A stretch of 64,000 nucleotides of DNA from Mariniblastus sp964414815 (GCA_964414815.1 CAYPXY010000022.1:1-64000); one strand, 5' to 3'; counted from the stretch's first letter, positions 8,563 to 17,950 are shown. The notes: a model not told the origin generated them from the sequence alone. Made by a program: numbers and translations.

Positions 8563-8880
8563 ATGGCACAAGAATTTAATAGTGATTCCTTTGAAACCGA
8601 AGTTTTGAACGCAGACCAACCTGTCCTGGTGGATTTTTGGGCAACGTGGTGTGGTCCATGCCGCCAGTTGACGCCTGTGATCGAAGAGTTGGCTCATGAA
8701 AATAACGATGCCAAGGTGGGTAAGCTTGATGTCGATGCCAATCGTGACATTGCGATCAAGTACAGCATCTCCAACATTCCGACCATTCTCGTATTCAAGA
8801 ACGGAGAAGTTGTCGAACGTTTGACGGGCGTTCAGCCAAAATCAAAACTACAGGAAGTTCTCAACATTCACAAAGCCTGA
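8563..8880 (+). CDS. trxA: Thioredoxin
   Basis: From the ATG at 8563 the protein is 105 residues, the normal thioredoxin length, with the WCGPC redox centre (Cys30, Cys33) and the cis-Pro loop in SNIPTILVF. An in-frame upstream start at 8440, overlapping the EF-G stop, would add 41 residues with no thioredoxin character; the TATAAT box at 8535 also lies inside that extension. The 8563 start is therefore preferred, with a weak AGGA ribosome-binding site just before it. Role: general cytoplasmic disulfide reductant, including electron supply to class I RNR. Confidence 0.96.
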   Translation: MAQEFNSDSFETEVLNADQPVLVDFWATWCGPCRQLTPVIEELAHENNDAKVGKLDVDANRDIAIKYSISNIPTILVFKNGEVVERLTGVQPKSKLQEVLNIHKA

Positions 8881-9162
8881 CAGGCGAAAGAGTCCGTTCT
8901 TGATTTTCTCCAACCGATGGGTGTATTTCGGCCTGGTCAGTTGATTGATCGGTGCCATTTTCTGGTCGATGGGAATCCGCCGCCAATGGGATACCACCCA
9001 CCCCGAATTCGCAATGGAAATTTGCCGCGATCACATTGCAGACCGGATTTCCGATCGGGGTCGCGATGTTGACTGGATTGGTGTTGGGGTTTGGGGTTGA
9101 GATTGCAAAAGGACAGAAGGGACGGATAGGACCGACGGGACTTCCCGTATTTTCCCTGATTT

Positions 9163-9171
9163 TGCTAAAAT
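9163..9171 (+). promoter_or_regulatory. Extended -10 type promoter candidate for the ECF sigma gene
   Basis: TGcTAAAAT at 9163-9171 fits the extended -10 pattern and lies about 65 bp before the sigma-factor start, with no convincing -35. The preceding stretch 8881-9162 holds no gene; it contains low-complexity G-rich sequence (for example ggacggataggaccgacgggac). Confidence 0.35.
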
Positions 9172-9237
9172 ACTTCGGAACTTAATGGAAAACCAAAATG
9201 TCCATTTATTTACGAACCGATTTCCCCAGATAGGTCG

Positions 9238-9792
9238 ATGGCTAGCAACGAAGATCAACTGTTGATTCAGCGAACCCTCGACGGCGATGGAGAAGCGTTC
9301 GGAGGACTGGTTCAGAAGTACCAGCACCGGTTGTTCAACGGGATGGTCCAAATCCTCAGAAGCGAACCCGAGGCCGAGGACATCGTGCAGGATACCTTTG
9401 TGCTGGCCTACACCAAGCTGGCGACGTTTCAGGGGCATAGTGCGTTTTTCACCTGGCTGTACCGGATTGGGTACAACTTGGCGGTGACCCGGATTCGGCG
9501 ACACAAGGTCACGATGTCGCTCGACACACAACGAGAGTCCGGTCAGGATTTTGCCGGAGACGAAAGTGCGCCAAGCGAACGTATGGAACAACTTGAACAA
9601 GCGGCCCTATTGATGCAAGCACTGGATCAGTTGTCTTCGGAACACCGCACGATTCTGGTCCTGCGCGAGATGGAAGAAATGGACTACGAGTCGTTGTCGG
9701 AGATATTGGACTTGCCCATCGGTACGGTTCGCAGCCGCCTCCACCGGGCCAGAGAACAATTGAGAGAATTACTGGCCGCCGTCCGAGGCTAA
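9238..9792 (+). CDS. ECF-type RNA polymerase sigma factor
   Basis: A 184-residue sigma-70 family protein containing only regions 2 and 4. Region 2 spans about residues 18-85 (FGGLVQKYQHRLFNGM, then EAEDIVQDTFVLAYTKL and the -10-reading helix TFFTWLYRIGYN-like segment). Region 4 spans about 125-180, with the helix-turn-helix MDYESLSEILDLPIGTVRSRLHRAR. The next gene, 44 bp downstream, has the layout of its membrane anti-sigma factor. The protein resembles the RpoE/SigW-like group; the target regulon is not visible. Confidence 0.95.
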   Translation: MASNEDQLLIQRTLDGDGEAFGGLVQKYQHRLFNGMVQILRSEPEAEDIVQDTFVLAYTKLATFQGHSAFFTWLYRIGYNLAVTRIRRHKVTMSLDTQRESGQDFAGDESAPSERMEQLEQAALLMQALDQLSSEHRTILVLREMEEMDYESLSEILDLPIGTVRSRLHRAREQLRELLAAVRG

Positions 9793-9836
9793 AACAGACC
9801 ACTGAATACTGACAAAAAATCAACCACGACCCACTC

Positions 9837-11534
9837 ATGCAACCCAAAGACCTTTTCTCAGCCTATATCGACGGTGAGCTGTACGGAGAGGAACTCGCAT
9901 TAGCCGAACGGACGCTCGCTGAACAACCGGACGCTCAGCAACTCATTGAGCAGTGGCGTGAACAGGGCAAATCGCTTCGGTCGCTACCAAAGTTTCAGCT
10001 CAAGCATGATCTGAGCGACCGCATCCTGGAAAAGATTCAGGAAAAATCCGAACCGGTTGAATCAGCCTCCGCTGTCCCGGCCCTGAGCCGAGTTGTCGGC
10101 GCAGTGATTTCCCGCGATTCGCAATCCTCGGTTTCAGAATCATCCGCAACGCCCAGACCCGAATCATCGAAATTCCTGTGGGGACTGGGGGTGGGAGTAC
10201 TCTCTTCGCTGGCAACCATGTTGCTGATCATCCAGACATCCGGCTACCGACTTCAAGGATCGGAAGGCCAGGAAACGGGCCCCCTACAGATCGCGATGGC
10301 CGACCCTGCAGGGCAGGGGGGGGCTGTACTCCCATCGGATGTAAGCGTTGCCGTATCGCCACAAGCGTCGCCGCTGTCCAGCGAACCCGATACTGACAGC
10401 GTAGCCACTATGCTTGCCGCGAGAGGCAACCATGAAATAAGAAACGCGGACCGTATTATGGCTCCCATTAGCGAACAAGCTACACGATTGAGCGAACGCC
10501 CACTGCTGGCTCACGATCTCGGGGAGGCGCCTGATTTTGCAATCGCTGCCGATTCAATCGCTGCCGATTCAATCGCTGCCGATTCAATCGCCGCCGATTC
10601 AATCGCCGCCGATATCGGACCAGAATCAGAAACTCCGGTGGAACCGGCAGTTCCAACCCCCGTCAACATCGAACAGATTTTCTTTGTCAACTTTCGGGCG
10701 AATGATCAGCCTTTGGCCGTCGTTTCGGAGGTCTTCTCGCGAAATCAGATCGAAATCCTCAACGGCGGTTTATCCCCGGATCCAACCGGCCATCCGCTCG
10801 CCGGCAGGAAAGCAGCACATCCCGCACAGGAAAATGAAACGGAAGGCTTCATCGAGAGTGCCGAGCCGTCGAATCTCCGCACCATGAGCAGGCTCTATGA
10901 GCAGTCGCCGGACGGCATGGAGGCGCTGTTTGTGGTTGCCACTCGCTCGCAACTGAATCAGGCCATGAACGAACTGGCGGACCGCGCCGACATCTCGGGC
11001 TATCAGGTAACGGCAAGATTTATTTCTGACATGGTTGCCCAACAATGGAAATCGCTGGCTTCGAAAGATCTCCAGCCGCCCACCATGGACGAAATGATTG
11101 CCCAGATGAAAGCCCAACGACTGGCAAAATTCAAAACGATGGCTCCCGTGCCCCGCGCCATGGCTCAGCAAATCCGGCCGTTCGGAAGCAGCCGCAACAG
11201 TTTGCCCAACCCCGAGTTGGCGGCTCGTGATCGGACGCCAGGTGCCAGTACAGCGACTCAGCCCTACGCAGGAATCTCACGCAGCCAGTCGTTTGCTCCT
11301 GCCCCCGGTCGTCCATTCAATCCTGCACTTCCCATGCGAAGCCTCTCAGGTGGCGGGGCGGCACCGGAAGCCGAATCATCATCCACACCGGCGGCGGACA
11401 AGAATCGCGATGAACCTGGCCAAGCCACCGATCGCTCCACCAACCACGCTGCCGAAAGTGAGCCGGAAAACACCTCTGAAGAAGAGTTGGTGCATTTTCT
11501 ACTGTTTGTACGAGCGGCAAACTCCGGGCCGTAA
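9837..11534 (+). CDS. Putative membrane anti-sigma factor with long extracytoplasmic domain
   Basis: A 565-residue protein directly after the ECF sigma gene. The first ~75 residues form a short helical domain (FSAYIDGELYGEELALAE) typical of anti-sigma N-termini, but without the zinc-binding His-Cys-Cys motif. One membrane helix follows at about 115-140 (WGLGVGVLSSLATMLLII). The long outer part is low-complexity: it contains a pentapeptide AADSI repeat near residues 235-258, a folded-looking segment at ~280-400 (EQIFFVNFRANDQPLAVVSEVF), and a Pro/Ser/Ala-rich tail. The role as sensor for the neighbouring sigma factor is inferred from order and topology. Confidence 0.7.
   Translation: MQPKDLFSAYIDGELYGEELALAERTLAEQPDAQQLIEQWREQGKSLRSLPKFQLKHDLSDRILEKIQEKSEPVESASAVPALSRVVGAVISRDSQSSVSESSATPRPESSKFLWGLGVGVLSSLATMLLIIQTSGYRLQGSEGQETGPLQIAMADPAGQGGAVLPSDVSVAVSPQASPLSSEPDTDSVATMLAARGNHEIRNADRIMAPISEQATRLSERPLLAHDLGEAPDFAIAADSIAADSIAADSIAADSIAADIGPESETPVEPAVPTPVNIEQIFFVNFRANDQPLAVVSEVFSRNQIEILNGGLSPDPTGHPLAGRKAAHPAQENETEGFIESAEPSNLRTMSRLYEQSPDGMEALFVVATRSQLNQAMNELADRADISGYQVTARFISDMVAQQWKSLASKDLQPPTMDEMIAQMKAQRLAKFKTMAPVPRAMAQQIRPFGSSRNSLPNPELAARDRTPGASTATQPYAGISRSQSFAPAPGRPFNPALPMRSLSGGGAAPEAESSSTPAADKNRDEPGQATDRSTNHAAESEPENTSEEELVHFLLFVRAANSGP
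10540..10612 (+). repeat. In-frame 15-bp tandem repeat inside the anti-sigma gene
   Basis: Nearly five head-to-tail copies of caatcgctgccgatt encode AADSI repeats. Units differ only at one synonymous site (gct/gcc), so the array is young and its length may vary between strains without changing frame. Confidence 0.9.
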
Positions 11535-11583
11535 GGTTGGCTGGCGGATTTCCCTGTTATCACGGTTGATAATATTCGAATCA

Positions 11584-11640
11584 AAACCCGAAGCGTAAGC
11601 GAGGGACCGCGTTTCGTCCCTCGCTTACGCTTCGGGTTGT
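11584..11640. repeat. Dispersed palindromic repeat family B, copy 1
   Basis: A near-perfect hairpin in which aacccgaagcgtaagcgaggga pairs with its complement ending ttcgggtt across a short loop. Related copies occur at 20171-20285 and 44702-44815. The rest of 11535-11939 contains no gene or other recognisable element. Confidence 0.9.
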
Positions 11641-11939
11641 GATTTCCACCAGACCTGCCATAGGGTGCTGGCCAGGAACGGTTCTTTATCAACACGTTTT
11701 CCACCTTCTTTTTTGAATCCCGTCCAGCCACCGTCGCTTCAATCGGGCGCCCGTCGCTCTGCTTCATCTTCGCCAGCCGTTCGATTTTACGTTGACTTGG
11801 CGGATTCTGACGATTGCAATTCCGGACTCAAACTGGCGCCGCCGCAAAAAGCCCAAACTTGGGTTTTCAACCGAAGTATTCCTGCTAAGTTGAGCCAGCC
11901 AAACTGAAACTGCACACTGAACCGGATATTTGGAATTGC

Positions 11940-12785
11940 ATGGATCTCGAAACCGAAACGCATTCTGCGATTGATCTCAACGATCAAACCATCAACGAAT
12001 CGAAGCCGTTTGTCGGCCGCTGGAATCGATTGATTTCAACCACCAATTGGGAAAAGGGGGCCATCATCTGCCAGTGGCGGGACGCGTTACAAACAGGCCA
12101 GGAGGTAGGTGGCGAAAATCACGAGGCGAGTCCCAAGCCCTATTCCGATGAAGCATGGAGCCAACTCGTTGGAGGCATTACTCCGCAACATGTCGGGCGG
12201 CTTCGCCGGACATTTGAACGATTTGGGCACACCCACAAGGAATACGACGGCATTTACTGGAGCCATTTTTACGCGGCCATCGAATGGGACGATGCGGAGA
12301 TGTGGCTCGAAGGGGCCGTACAAAATCGCTGGTCGGTCTCTCGGATGCGTCATCAGCGATGGGAGGTATTGGGGAAAATCCCCGACCAACAACCTCAAGA
12401 AAACGAAATCGTCGCCAGCGAACTACAGGAAGAAAACCAGTCATTGGAGCTGTCTGAATCGAAGCGTCAGAATGATCGCGACTACATCGAGGGGCCCGTT
12501 TACGAAGGGCCCGATTTTGGTGACCAGGATCCAATGAAAACACCGCCTTCAACCGGAGGCGAGTCGCTGCCAGAGATGGAACGGCAGTCGATCGTCAGCG
12601 AAAATACGGCACCCGTTCGCCCGTTTGAATCGTTTGTCGACCTTCCTGAGGATGTGGATGAAGTGGCCAATGCATTTAAAATTGCGATTATTCGCCATCG
12701 AACCGAAGGATGGTACGAGATTTCAAAGGATGATATGCTTTCATTGCTCGATGCACTGAAAGTGTTGGTGGTTAGTGGATCGTAG
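11940..12785 (+). CDS. Conserved-looking hypothetical protein
   Basis: A 281-residue protein I cannot assign. Residues ~25-140 look like a compact folded domain rich in aromatic residues (GRWNRLISTTNW, EAWSQLVGGITPQHVGRLRR, YWSHFYAAIEW, WSVSRMRHQRWE), including a possible helix-turn-helix. Residues ~145-230 are acidic and low-complexity. The last ~50 residues form a short helical region (FKIAIIRHRTEGWYEISKDDMLSLLDAL). No signal peptide or membrane segment is visible. The Trp-rich domain hints at a planctomycete-restricted family, but that was not searched. Confidence 0.75.
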   Translation: MDLETETHSAIDLNDQTINESKPFVGRWNRLISTTNWEKGAIICQWRDALQTGQEVGGENHEASPKPYSDEAWSQLVGGITPQHVGRLRRTFERFGHTHKEYDGIYWSHFYAAIEWDDAEMWLEGAVQNRWSVSRMRHQRWEVLGKIPDQQPQENEIVASELQEENQSLELSESKRQNDRDYIEGPVYEGPDFGDQDPMKTPPSTGGESLPEMERQSIVSENTAPVRPFESFVDLPEDVDEVANAFKIAIIRHRTEGWYEISKDDMLSLLDALKVLVVSGS

Positions 12786-12844
12786 GGGCGCTTACAAATG
12801 TAGAGATTCTTTTTTGTTGAACTCTCAAACCCCAAGCCAGAAAC

Positions 12845-14005
12845 ATGAATCGAAAACTACGTATGGGAATGGTCGGCGGTGGCCGGGGAGCTTTCATTGG
12901 CAGCGTTCACCGCATGGCGGCCACCCTTGACGGCCAAATAGAACTGGTGGCCGGAGCCTTTTCAGCGGATCCGGAAAAAAGCCGACAATCCGGTGCGGAT
13001 CTTTTTCTCGATGCGTCGCGGGTGTACGCCTCGTATCAGCAGATGGCCGATCGTGAAGCATCCCTGCCGCCCGACCAGCGGATTGACTTTGTCTCCATCG
13101 TCGTACGAAACGATTTGCACGCAGAGGTCGCTCAAACATTTCTTGCGGCGGGTTTTAATGTGATGTGCGAAAAGCCGCTGGCTCTTTCACTCCAGCAAGG
13201 AAAACAACTGGCCGATCTGGTTAAGAAATCCAAAAAAGTTTTTGCCCTGACGCATAACTACACCGGCTATCCGATGGTCAAGGAAGCCCGTGCCCTGGTG
13301 GCCGCGGGAAAACTGGGACGTATTCTCAAAATCGTGGTCGAGTACCCGCAGGGCTATGCGATTACGGCGCTGCAGGACGACGCCGATGGTTCCATCTCCA
13401 ACTGGCGGATGGATCCGTCGATTTCGGGCGTGTCGAACTGTATCGGCGATATTGGATCGCACGCGGAAAATCTGGCTCGGTACATAACGGGTTTGAAGAT
13501 CGATGAACTGGCGGCCGATTTGTCCACCTTCATTCCCGGCCGGCCGCTTGATGATGACGGCAACATGCTGGTCCGGTACCACGGCGGCGCGAAAGGAGTT
13601 TTATATGCTTCCCAGATTTCAACCGGTGATGAAAACAATTTGAATATCAGAGTCTACGGAACGGAAGCGTCCCTCGAATGGCATCAGGAACACCCGAACG
13701 AACTGATCCTCAAGTTCGCCGATGCCCCGCGACAGATTCACCGGCGGGGAAACAGTTACAACGGAGCCGAATGTGCTAAGGCAACCCGGATCCCATTCGG
13801 CCATCCCGAAGCGTTTATCGAAGCATTCGCAAATGTCTATCTGGGTGCCGCCGAAGCCATCCGCGACGAGGTATCGGGCCAGTTCGATCCATCAAAAAAA
13901 TACGACTTTCCCAACATTGACGACGGCTTGACCGGGATGGCATTCATTGAAGCCGCCGTTCGATCATCAAAAAAGAACGCAGCCTGGGAAAAGGTTGAGG
14001 GATAA
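12845..14005 (+). CDS. Gfo/Idh/MocA-family NAD(P)-dependent oxidoreductase
   Basis: A 386-residue protein with an N-terminal Rossmann motif (GMVGGGRGAF, ~8-17), the family marker EKPLAL at ~111-116 containing the catalytic Lys, and a C-terminal alpha/beta domain with GDIGSHAEN, where Asp and His contribute to the active site. These enzymes oxidise or reduce sugar, inositol or related substrates. There is no Tat or Sec signal, so it acts in the cytoplasm. The substrate is unclear, because neighbours (hypothetical gene upstream, floA downstream) are not metabolic partners. Confidence 0.93.
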   Translation: MNRKLRMGMVGGGRGAFIGSVHRMAATLDGQIELVAGAFSADPEKSRQSGADLFLDASRVYASYQQMADREASLPPDQRIDFVSIVVRNDLHAEVAQTFLAAGFNVMCEKPLALSLQQGKQLADLVKKSKKVFALTHNYTGYPMVKEARALVAAGKLGRILKIVVEYPQGYAITALQDDADGSISNWRMDPSISGVSNCIGDIGSHAENLARYITGLKIDELAADLSTFIPGRPLDDDGNMLVRYHGGAKGVLYASQISTGDENNLNIRVYGTEASLEWHQEHPNELILKFADAPRQIHRRGNSYNGAECAKATRIPFGHPEAFIEAFANVYLGAAEAIRDEVSGQFDPSKKYDFPNIDDGLTGMAFIEAAVRSSKKNAAWEKVEG

Positions 14006-14093
14006 ACGGCTACATCCCTCCCCAATTGCGTTATTTCCGCTATAATGGCGTCTCGTCCCCATTTGTTTCACTTCGAACAGGCCGAGCATCGCT

Positions 14094-15149
14094 ATGTGGA
14101 AATCATTTGAATTTTTGATCGTCGGGCAACAAGACCTGACCCCGGGCCAGATCTTGGCAATCGCCTTGATTTTGATTCTGGTCTTTTTCTCGTTCGTGGT
14201 CGCCGCGATCATGTTGTCCTATTTTCGCTGGTGGATTCAAGCCTTCTTTGCGCGGGCAAAAATCACGATGTGGGACTTGATCGGAATGTCATTCCGGAAG
14301 GTCAAGTCAAGCGTGATTGTTCCCAGTAAAATCATGGCGGTTCAAGCGGGCCTGGATGATCCCGAGATCACCACCAAGGCACTGGAGGCCCACTACCTTG
14401 CGGGAGGAAACGTTCCGCTCGTGATTCGGGCGTTGATTGCGGCGAACAAGGCGAAAACCATCAAGCTGAGCTTTCGTGAAGCTACGGCAATTGACTTGGC
14501 TGGCCGAAACGTACTCGAGGCGGTACAAACCAGCGTCTATCCTCGCGTGATTGACTGTCCGCCGAAAGGAAGCAACCGCCGCACACTCGATGCGGTCGCA
14601 AAGGATGGAATTCAATTGATGGTTCGCGCTCGCGTGACCGTTCGCTCGAATCTGCAGCAGTTGATTGGTGGGGCCACCGAAGAAACGATTATCGCACGGG
14701 TCGGTGAAGGGATTGTGACGGCTATCGGCTCGGCGGAAAACCACAAAAAAGTGCTGGAAACTCCGGATATGATTTCGAAGACGGTATTGGCGCGACGTTT
14801 GGATTCTCAGACCGCGTTCGAAATTGTCTCGATCGACATTGCGGACATCACGGTGGGGGCCAACATTGGTGCTCGCCTACGGGCCGATCAGGCAGAAGCC
14901 GACACCCGCGTCGCCCGCGCCCGTGCTGAAGGTCGTCGCGCGATGGCGGTCGCTCAGGAGCAGGAAAACACCGCCAAAATCGAAGAAAGCAAGGCCAAAC
15001 TGGTAGAGGCCGAAGCGGAAGTCCCCAACGCGATGGCAGATAGTTTTTCCTCGGGAAAACTCGGCATTCTGGACTATTTCAAGCTGCGGAACGTGCAAGC
15101 CGACACGGATATGAGAAAATCGATCTCGATCGCGGGAACCAAAGGCTGA
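14094..15149 (+). CDS. floA: Flotillin-like protein FloA
   Basis: A 351-residue protein matching FloA (formerly UPF0365). It has one N-terminal membrane segment (about residues 18-42), an SPFH/PHB domain with SSVIVPSKIMAVQAGL and VTVRSNLQQLIGGATEETI, and a C-terminal Ala/Glu-rich coiled-coil (DQAEADTRVARARAEGRRAMA) used for oligomerisation. FloA organises functional membrane microdomains. The gene lies 32 bp upstream of a small hypothetical gene on the same strand, probably in one transcript. Confidence 0.95.
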   Translation: MWKSFEFLIVGQQDLTPGQILAIALILILVFFSFVVAAIMLSYFRWWIQAFFARAKITMWDLIGMSFRKVKSSVIVPSKIMAVQAGLDDPEITTKALEAHYLAGGNVPLVIRALIAANKAKTIKLSFREATAIDLAGRNVLEAVQTSVYPRVIDCPPKGSNRRTLDAVAKDGIQLMVRARVTVRSNLQQLIGGATEETIIARVGEGIVTAIGSAENHKKVLETPDMISKTVLARRLDSQTAFEIVSIDIADITVGANIGARLRADQAEADTRVARARAEGRRAMAVAQEQENTAKIEESKAKLVEAEAEVPNAMADSFSSGKLGILDYFKLRNVQADTDMRKSISIAGTKG

Positions 15150-15181
15150 TTCATTGTTGAAAAGCAGAGGGTCATTGATTT

Positions 15182-15709
15182 ATGGCACGTGACATTGAAG
15201 AATTTCTTCGCAAGGCGGCCGAGCGACGATTGCAGCAGAAGCAAGGCGGCGGGGCACCGCCGCCCTCCCAACCTGCATCGAGTGAGCCTCGCCGTCGCAT
15301 CGAGCCTGCACGAGTGGACGACTACGAAGTCGTCGATGATGTAGAAATTGTCGATGAGGGAACAGCCCGCTCCAAAAATTCCGGTGGACGTAAACCTCTA
15401 ACCACCGGCCCGGTCACGGTTGCCGAACATGTGCAACAGCATCTCGATACCTCCGGGATTCGAGAAAAAACAAAGCAGCTCGGCAGCCAAGTCGCAGCCG
15501 TCAAGGAAAAATTCGAATCGAAAGTTCATCAAAACCTCGACCGGGATATCTGTGAGGTCGATGATTCGCCCTTGGTTGAAGATCATCGTAGAAAATCTCC
15601 CGAAAACCAGCTTGCGATTCAGCTCAAAAACATGCTGGCCCAACCGGAGACGATTGCTCAAGCGATTCTGATTTCAGAGATTCTCAAGCGACCCGATTTT
15701 GCCGACTAG
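15182..15709 (+). CDS. Small hypothetical protein downstream of floA
   Basis: A 175-residue, hydrophilic protein without signal or membrane segment. It has a basic N-terminal helix (DIEEFLRKAAERRLQQKQ), an acidic middle (DDYEVVDDVEIVDEG), a central helical stretch, and a C-terminal ~35-residue segment (LAIQLKNMLAQPETIAQAILIS) that looks like the most constrained part. The short gap after floA suggests a role with the flotillin, but there is no direct functional evidence. Confidence 0.75.
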   Translation: MARDIEEFLRKAAERRLQQKQGGGAPPPSQPASSEPRRRIEPARVDDYEVVDDVEIVDEGTARSKNSGGRKPLTTGPVTVAEHVQQHLDTSGIREKTKQLGSQVAAVKEKFESKVHQNLDRDICEVDDSPLVEDHRRKSPENQLAIQLKNMLAQPETIAQAILISEILKRPDFAD

Positions 15710-15760
15710 TCGTGATTCGAAACCTATATTTGCAAGACGAACAACAACCCCCAGCCATCC

Positions 15761-16729
15761 GTGTCATCTCTTCCGGTCATTACCACACCCGCCCAACCAG
15801 CCGAATCGACTCTCCCCGCAGGCGGAGCTTGTGGTGGCGGATCATCGCTGTACGAACTGGGAAATGACGATTCCAGCCGGCGGTTGCCCAAATGGCTCAA
15901 ACGAAACGTTCCACTGGGGCAACAAGTTCACTCGACCACCAAGTTGCTGCAGGAACTGAGACTTGAAACGGTTTGCGAGAATGCGAAGTGTCCTAACCGG
16001 ATGGAATGTTACTCGCAACAGACCGCCACTTTCATGATACTGGGCAATGTCTGTACTCGTCCGTGCGGATTTTGTGCGGTCGGACGTGGACGGCCGGAGG
16101 CGCTGGAGCTTGATGAACCCGAACGGCTGGCCGAAGCGGCGTTTCGGTTGGGGCTCAGGCACGTGGTGATTACCTCCGTAACTCGCGATGACTTGCCGGA
16201 CGGGGGTGCCGATCATTTCTACCAATGCGTTCTGGCCGTTCGTACTCGAACGGGTGCCAGCGTCGAAGTATTGACCCCTGACTTTGTGGGGAACAAGCTG
16301 GCTCTCAAACGAGTGGTCGACGCGGCGCCGGAAGTGTTCAATCACAATGTCGAAACGGTTCCGCGACTCTACCGGCGTGTGCGGGGGCCCAAGTCGGATT
16401 ATTACTGGACCCGCGAATTGCTGCGACAGGTCAAAGAATGGAATCCGCAAATCAAGACCAAGTCGGGATTGATGTTGGGGCTGGGCGAGACGACGGAAGA
16501 GGTAATGGAAGTGTTGTGCGACCTGCGAGATGCGGGATGCGATTTCCTGACCTTGGGACAGTATCTCAAACCGTCCACCGATCGCTACTTGCCGGTCGTT
16601 CGCTATGTCCACCCCGACGAATTCGCGTGGCTGGGCGAAAAAGCCAAGCAACTCGGTTTTGTCAAAGTTGCCAGCGGCCCGTTCGTGCGAAGCAGTTACC
16701 ATGCCCGGGATATGGCAGAAAGTTTCTAG
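15761..16729 (+). CDS. lipA: Lipoyl synthase
   Basis: A 322-residue radical-SAM enzyme that inserts two sulfurs into octanoyl-protein to form lipoyl groups. Both iron-sulfur clusters are evident: the auxiliary cluster Cys72-x4-Cys77-x5-Cys83 (CENAKCPNRMEC), sacrificed as sulfur donor, and the radical-SAM Cys98-x3-Cys102-x2-Cys105 (CTRPCGFC). The C-terminal RSSYHA motif supplies the Ser ligand of the auxiliary cluster. Translation begins at a GTG; no better ATG lies upstream in frame. The first ~30 residues are an unusual Pro/Ala/Gly-rich lead. No lipB is nearby. Confidence 0.97.
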   Translation: MSSLPVITTPAQPAESTLPAGGACGGGSSLYELGNDDSSRRLPKWLKRNVPLGQQVHSTTKLLQELRLETVCENAKCPNRMECYSQQTATFMILGNVCTRPCGFCAVGRGRPEALELDEPERLAEAAFRLGLRHVVITSVTRDDLPDGGADHFYQCVLAVRTRTGASVEVLTPDFVGNKLALKRVVDAAPEVFNHNVETVPRLYRRVRGPKSDYYWTRELLRQVKEWNPQIKTKSGLMLGLGETTEEVMEVLCDLRDAGCDFLTLGQYLKPSTDRYLPVVRYVHPDEFAWLGEKAKQLGFVKVASGPFVRSSYHARDMAESF

Positions 16730-16762
16730 GGTTTTCATAACCACCCACTCTGGCCCCTCCCC

Positions 16763-16972
16763 ATGAATACCATTCTAATCCTGGTCAACGGCGAGCCTAT
16801 CAGCACTCAGGAAAGCAGTTCAATTGCTGATTTGCTGGTACAGTTGAATATTCGATCCAAGGCGATTGCGGTGGAGCTCAATGAGGTCGTCCAGCCGTCT
16901 GATCAGTTTGCGAGACAACAATTACAAGCAAACGATTCGCTTGAAATCGTGACCTTGGCGGGAGGAGGCTAG
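16763..16972 (+). CDS. thiS: Sulfur carrier protein ThiS
   Basis: A 69-residue ubiquitin-fold protein ending in Gly-Gly-Gly, as needed for C-terminal adenylation and thiocarboxylate formation. It carries sulfur to ThiG during thiazole synthesis. It is followed 9 bp later by thiG, a standard pairing. I looked for a TPP riboswitch in the short gap after lipA and saw none. Confidence 0.95.
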   Translation: MNTILILVNGEPISTQESSSIADLLVQLNIRSKAIAVELNEVVQPSDQFARQQLQANDSLEIVTLAGGG

Positions 16973-16981
16973 AGACAGTCA

Positions 16982-17830
16982 ATGCGTGAATCGGAATCAC
17001 TTCCCGATCTGGGCTTCATTCAAGTCGGCCGCTACCAAGTCGGCAGCCGGTTGATACTGGGGTCGGGAAAATATGAATCGTTTGAAGTCATGCAGCAGTC
17101 GATCGAGACATCGGAAACGCAGTGCGTGACGATTGCCGTTCGCCGGGAAAAACTGCATGACAGTTCGGGACGCAACATCCTTGACTACCTTGACTTGAAC
17201 AAAGTTCGACTGCTTCCAAATACCGCTGGCTGTTACGATGCCGAGACAGCAGTTCGCTGCGCTCGAATGGGGCGCGAAATCTTGCGAGGGCTGGAGCACG
17301 ATGGTGCCGACTGGGTCAAGCTGGAAGTACTCGGCGATAGCCGTACGCTGCTGCCCAATCCGCTGGAGACATTGAGGGCCACTGAAAAACTGGTCGCGGA
17401 AGGTTTCGATGTTCTTTGCTACACCAGCGATGATCCGATTGTGGCGCGACAACTCAAGGAAGCCGGTGCCGCGAGCGTGATGCCAGCCGGCAGTCCGATC
17501 GGATCGGGACTGGGCATTTTGAACGCCAACAACATGCGCATCATTCTGGATGATTTGAAGCGAGACGATCCGCACTATCCGGTTATCCTCGACGCAGGAG
17601 TGGGAACTGCTAGCGACGTGGCGATCGCCATGGAGACTGGTTTTGACGCTGTTTTGCTCAATTCAGCGGTTGCAATGGCAAAAAATCCAATTACGATGGC
17701 TTTCGCCATGAAATTGGCTGTGGAAGCTGGTCGAATAGCTTATCTAAGCGGCCGAATTGGCAAATCGCGATTCGGCTCGGCCAGCAGCCCTGAAATTGGC
17801 GTCATTTCCAAAAGAAATACTGTGAAATAA
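16982..17830 (+). CDS. thiG: Thiazole synthase ThiG
   Basis: A 282-residue (beta/alpha)8 protein that makes the thiazole phosphate carboxylate from deoxyxylulose phosphate, dehydroglycine and ThiS-thiocarboxylate. Family segments include SRLILGSGKY, LLPNTAGCYDAETAVRCARM, WVKLEVLGD, VMPAGSPIGSGLGI and DAGVGTASDVAIAMETGFDAVLLN. About 10 extra N-terminal residues explain the slightly greater length than usual. It is cotranscribed with thiS; the rest of the pathway in this window is thiE at 63 kb. Confidence 0.97.
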   Translation: MRESESLPDLGFIQVGRYQVGSRLILGSGKYESFEVMQQSIETSETQCVTIAVRREKLHDSSGRNILDYLDLNKVRLLPNTAGCYDAETAVRCARMGREILRGLEHDGADWVKLEVLGDSRTLLPNPLETLRATEKLVAEGFDVLCYTSDDPIVARQLKEAGAASVMPAGSPIGSGLGILNANNMRIILDDLKRDDPHYPVILDAGVGTASDVAIAMETGFDAVLLNSAVAMAKNPITMAFAMKLAVEAGRIAYLSGRIGKSRFGSASSPEIGVISKRNTVK

Positions 17831-17920
17831 AACACAGAACATCACAGAATGTGCCGCCTTTAGTGGCTTTTCCAACTTACTAGTCTTTCCCGATTTTTCC
17901 GCATTGAACCGTAAAAATCC

Positions 17921-17950
17921 TTGACACGGGCGGGGCAGGCTAGTAATAAT
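17921..17950 (+). promoter_or_regulatory. Sigma-70-type promoter for the surface-protein gene
   Basis: TTGACA at 17921-17926 and AATAAT at 17945-17950 are 18 bp apart. They lie about 90 bp upstream of the 18037 start codon, giving a leader of roughly 80 nt. Confidence 0.6.

Noticed and set aside
16730..16762. TPP riboswitch upstream of thiS, and another before thiE
   Set aside because: Gaps are too short (33 bp and 29 bp) and lack the conserved ctgaga and acctgatc elements.
15842..17575. Long minus-strand frames opposite lipA and thiG
   Set aside because: Shadows of conserved genes, no ribosome-binding sites or domain features.
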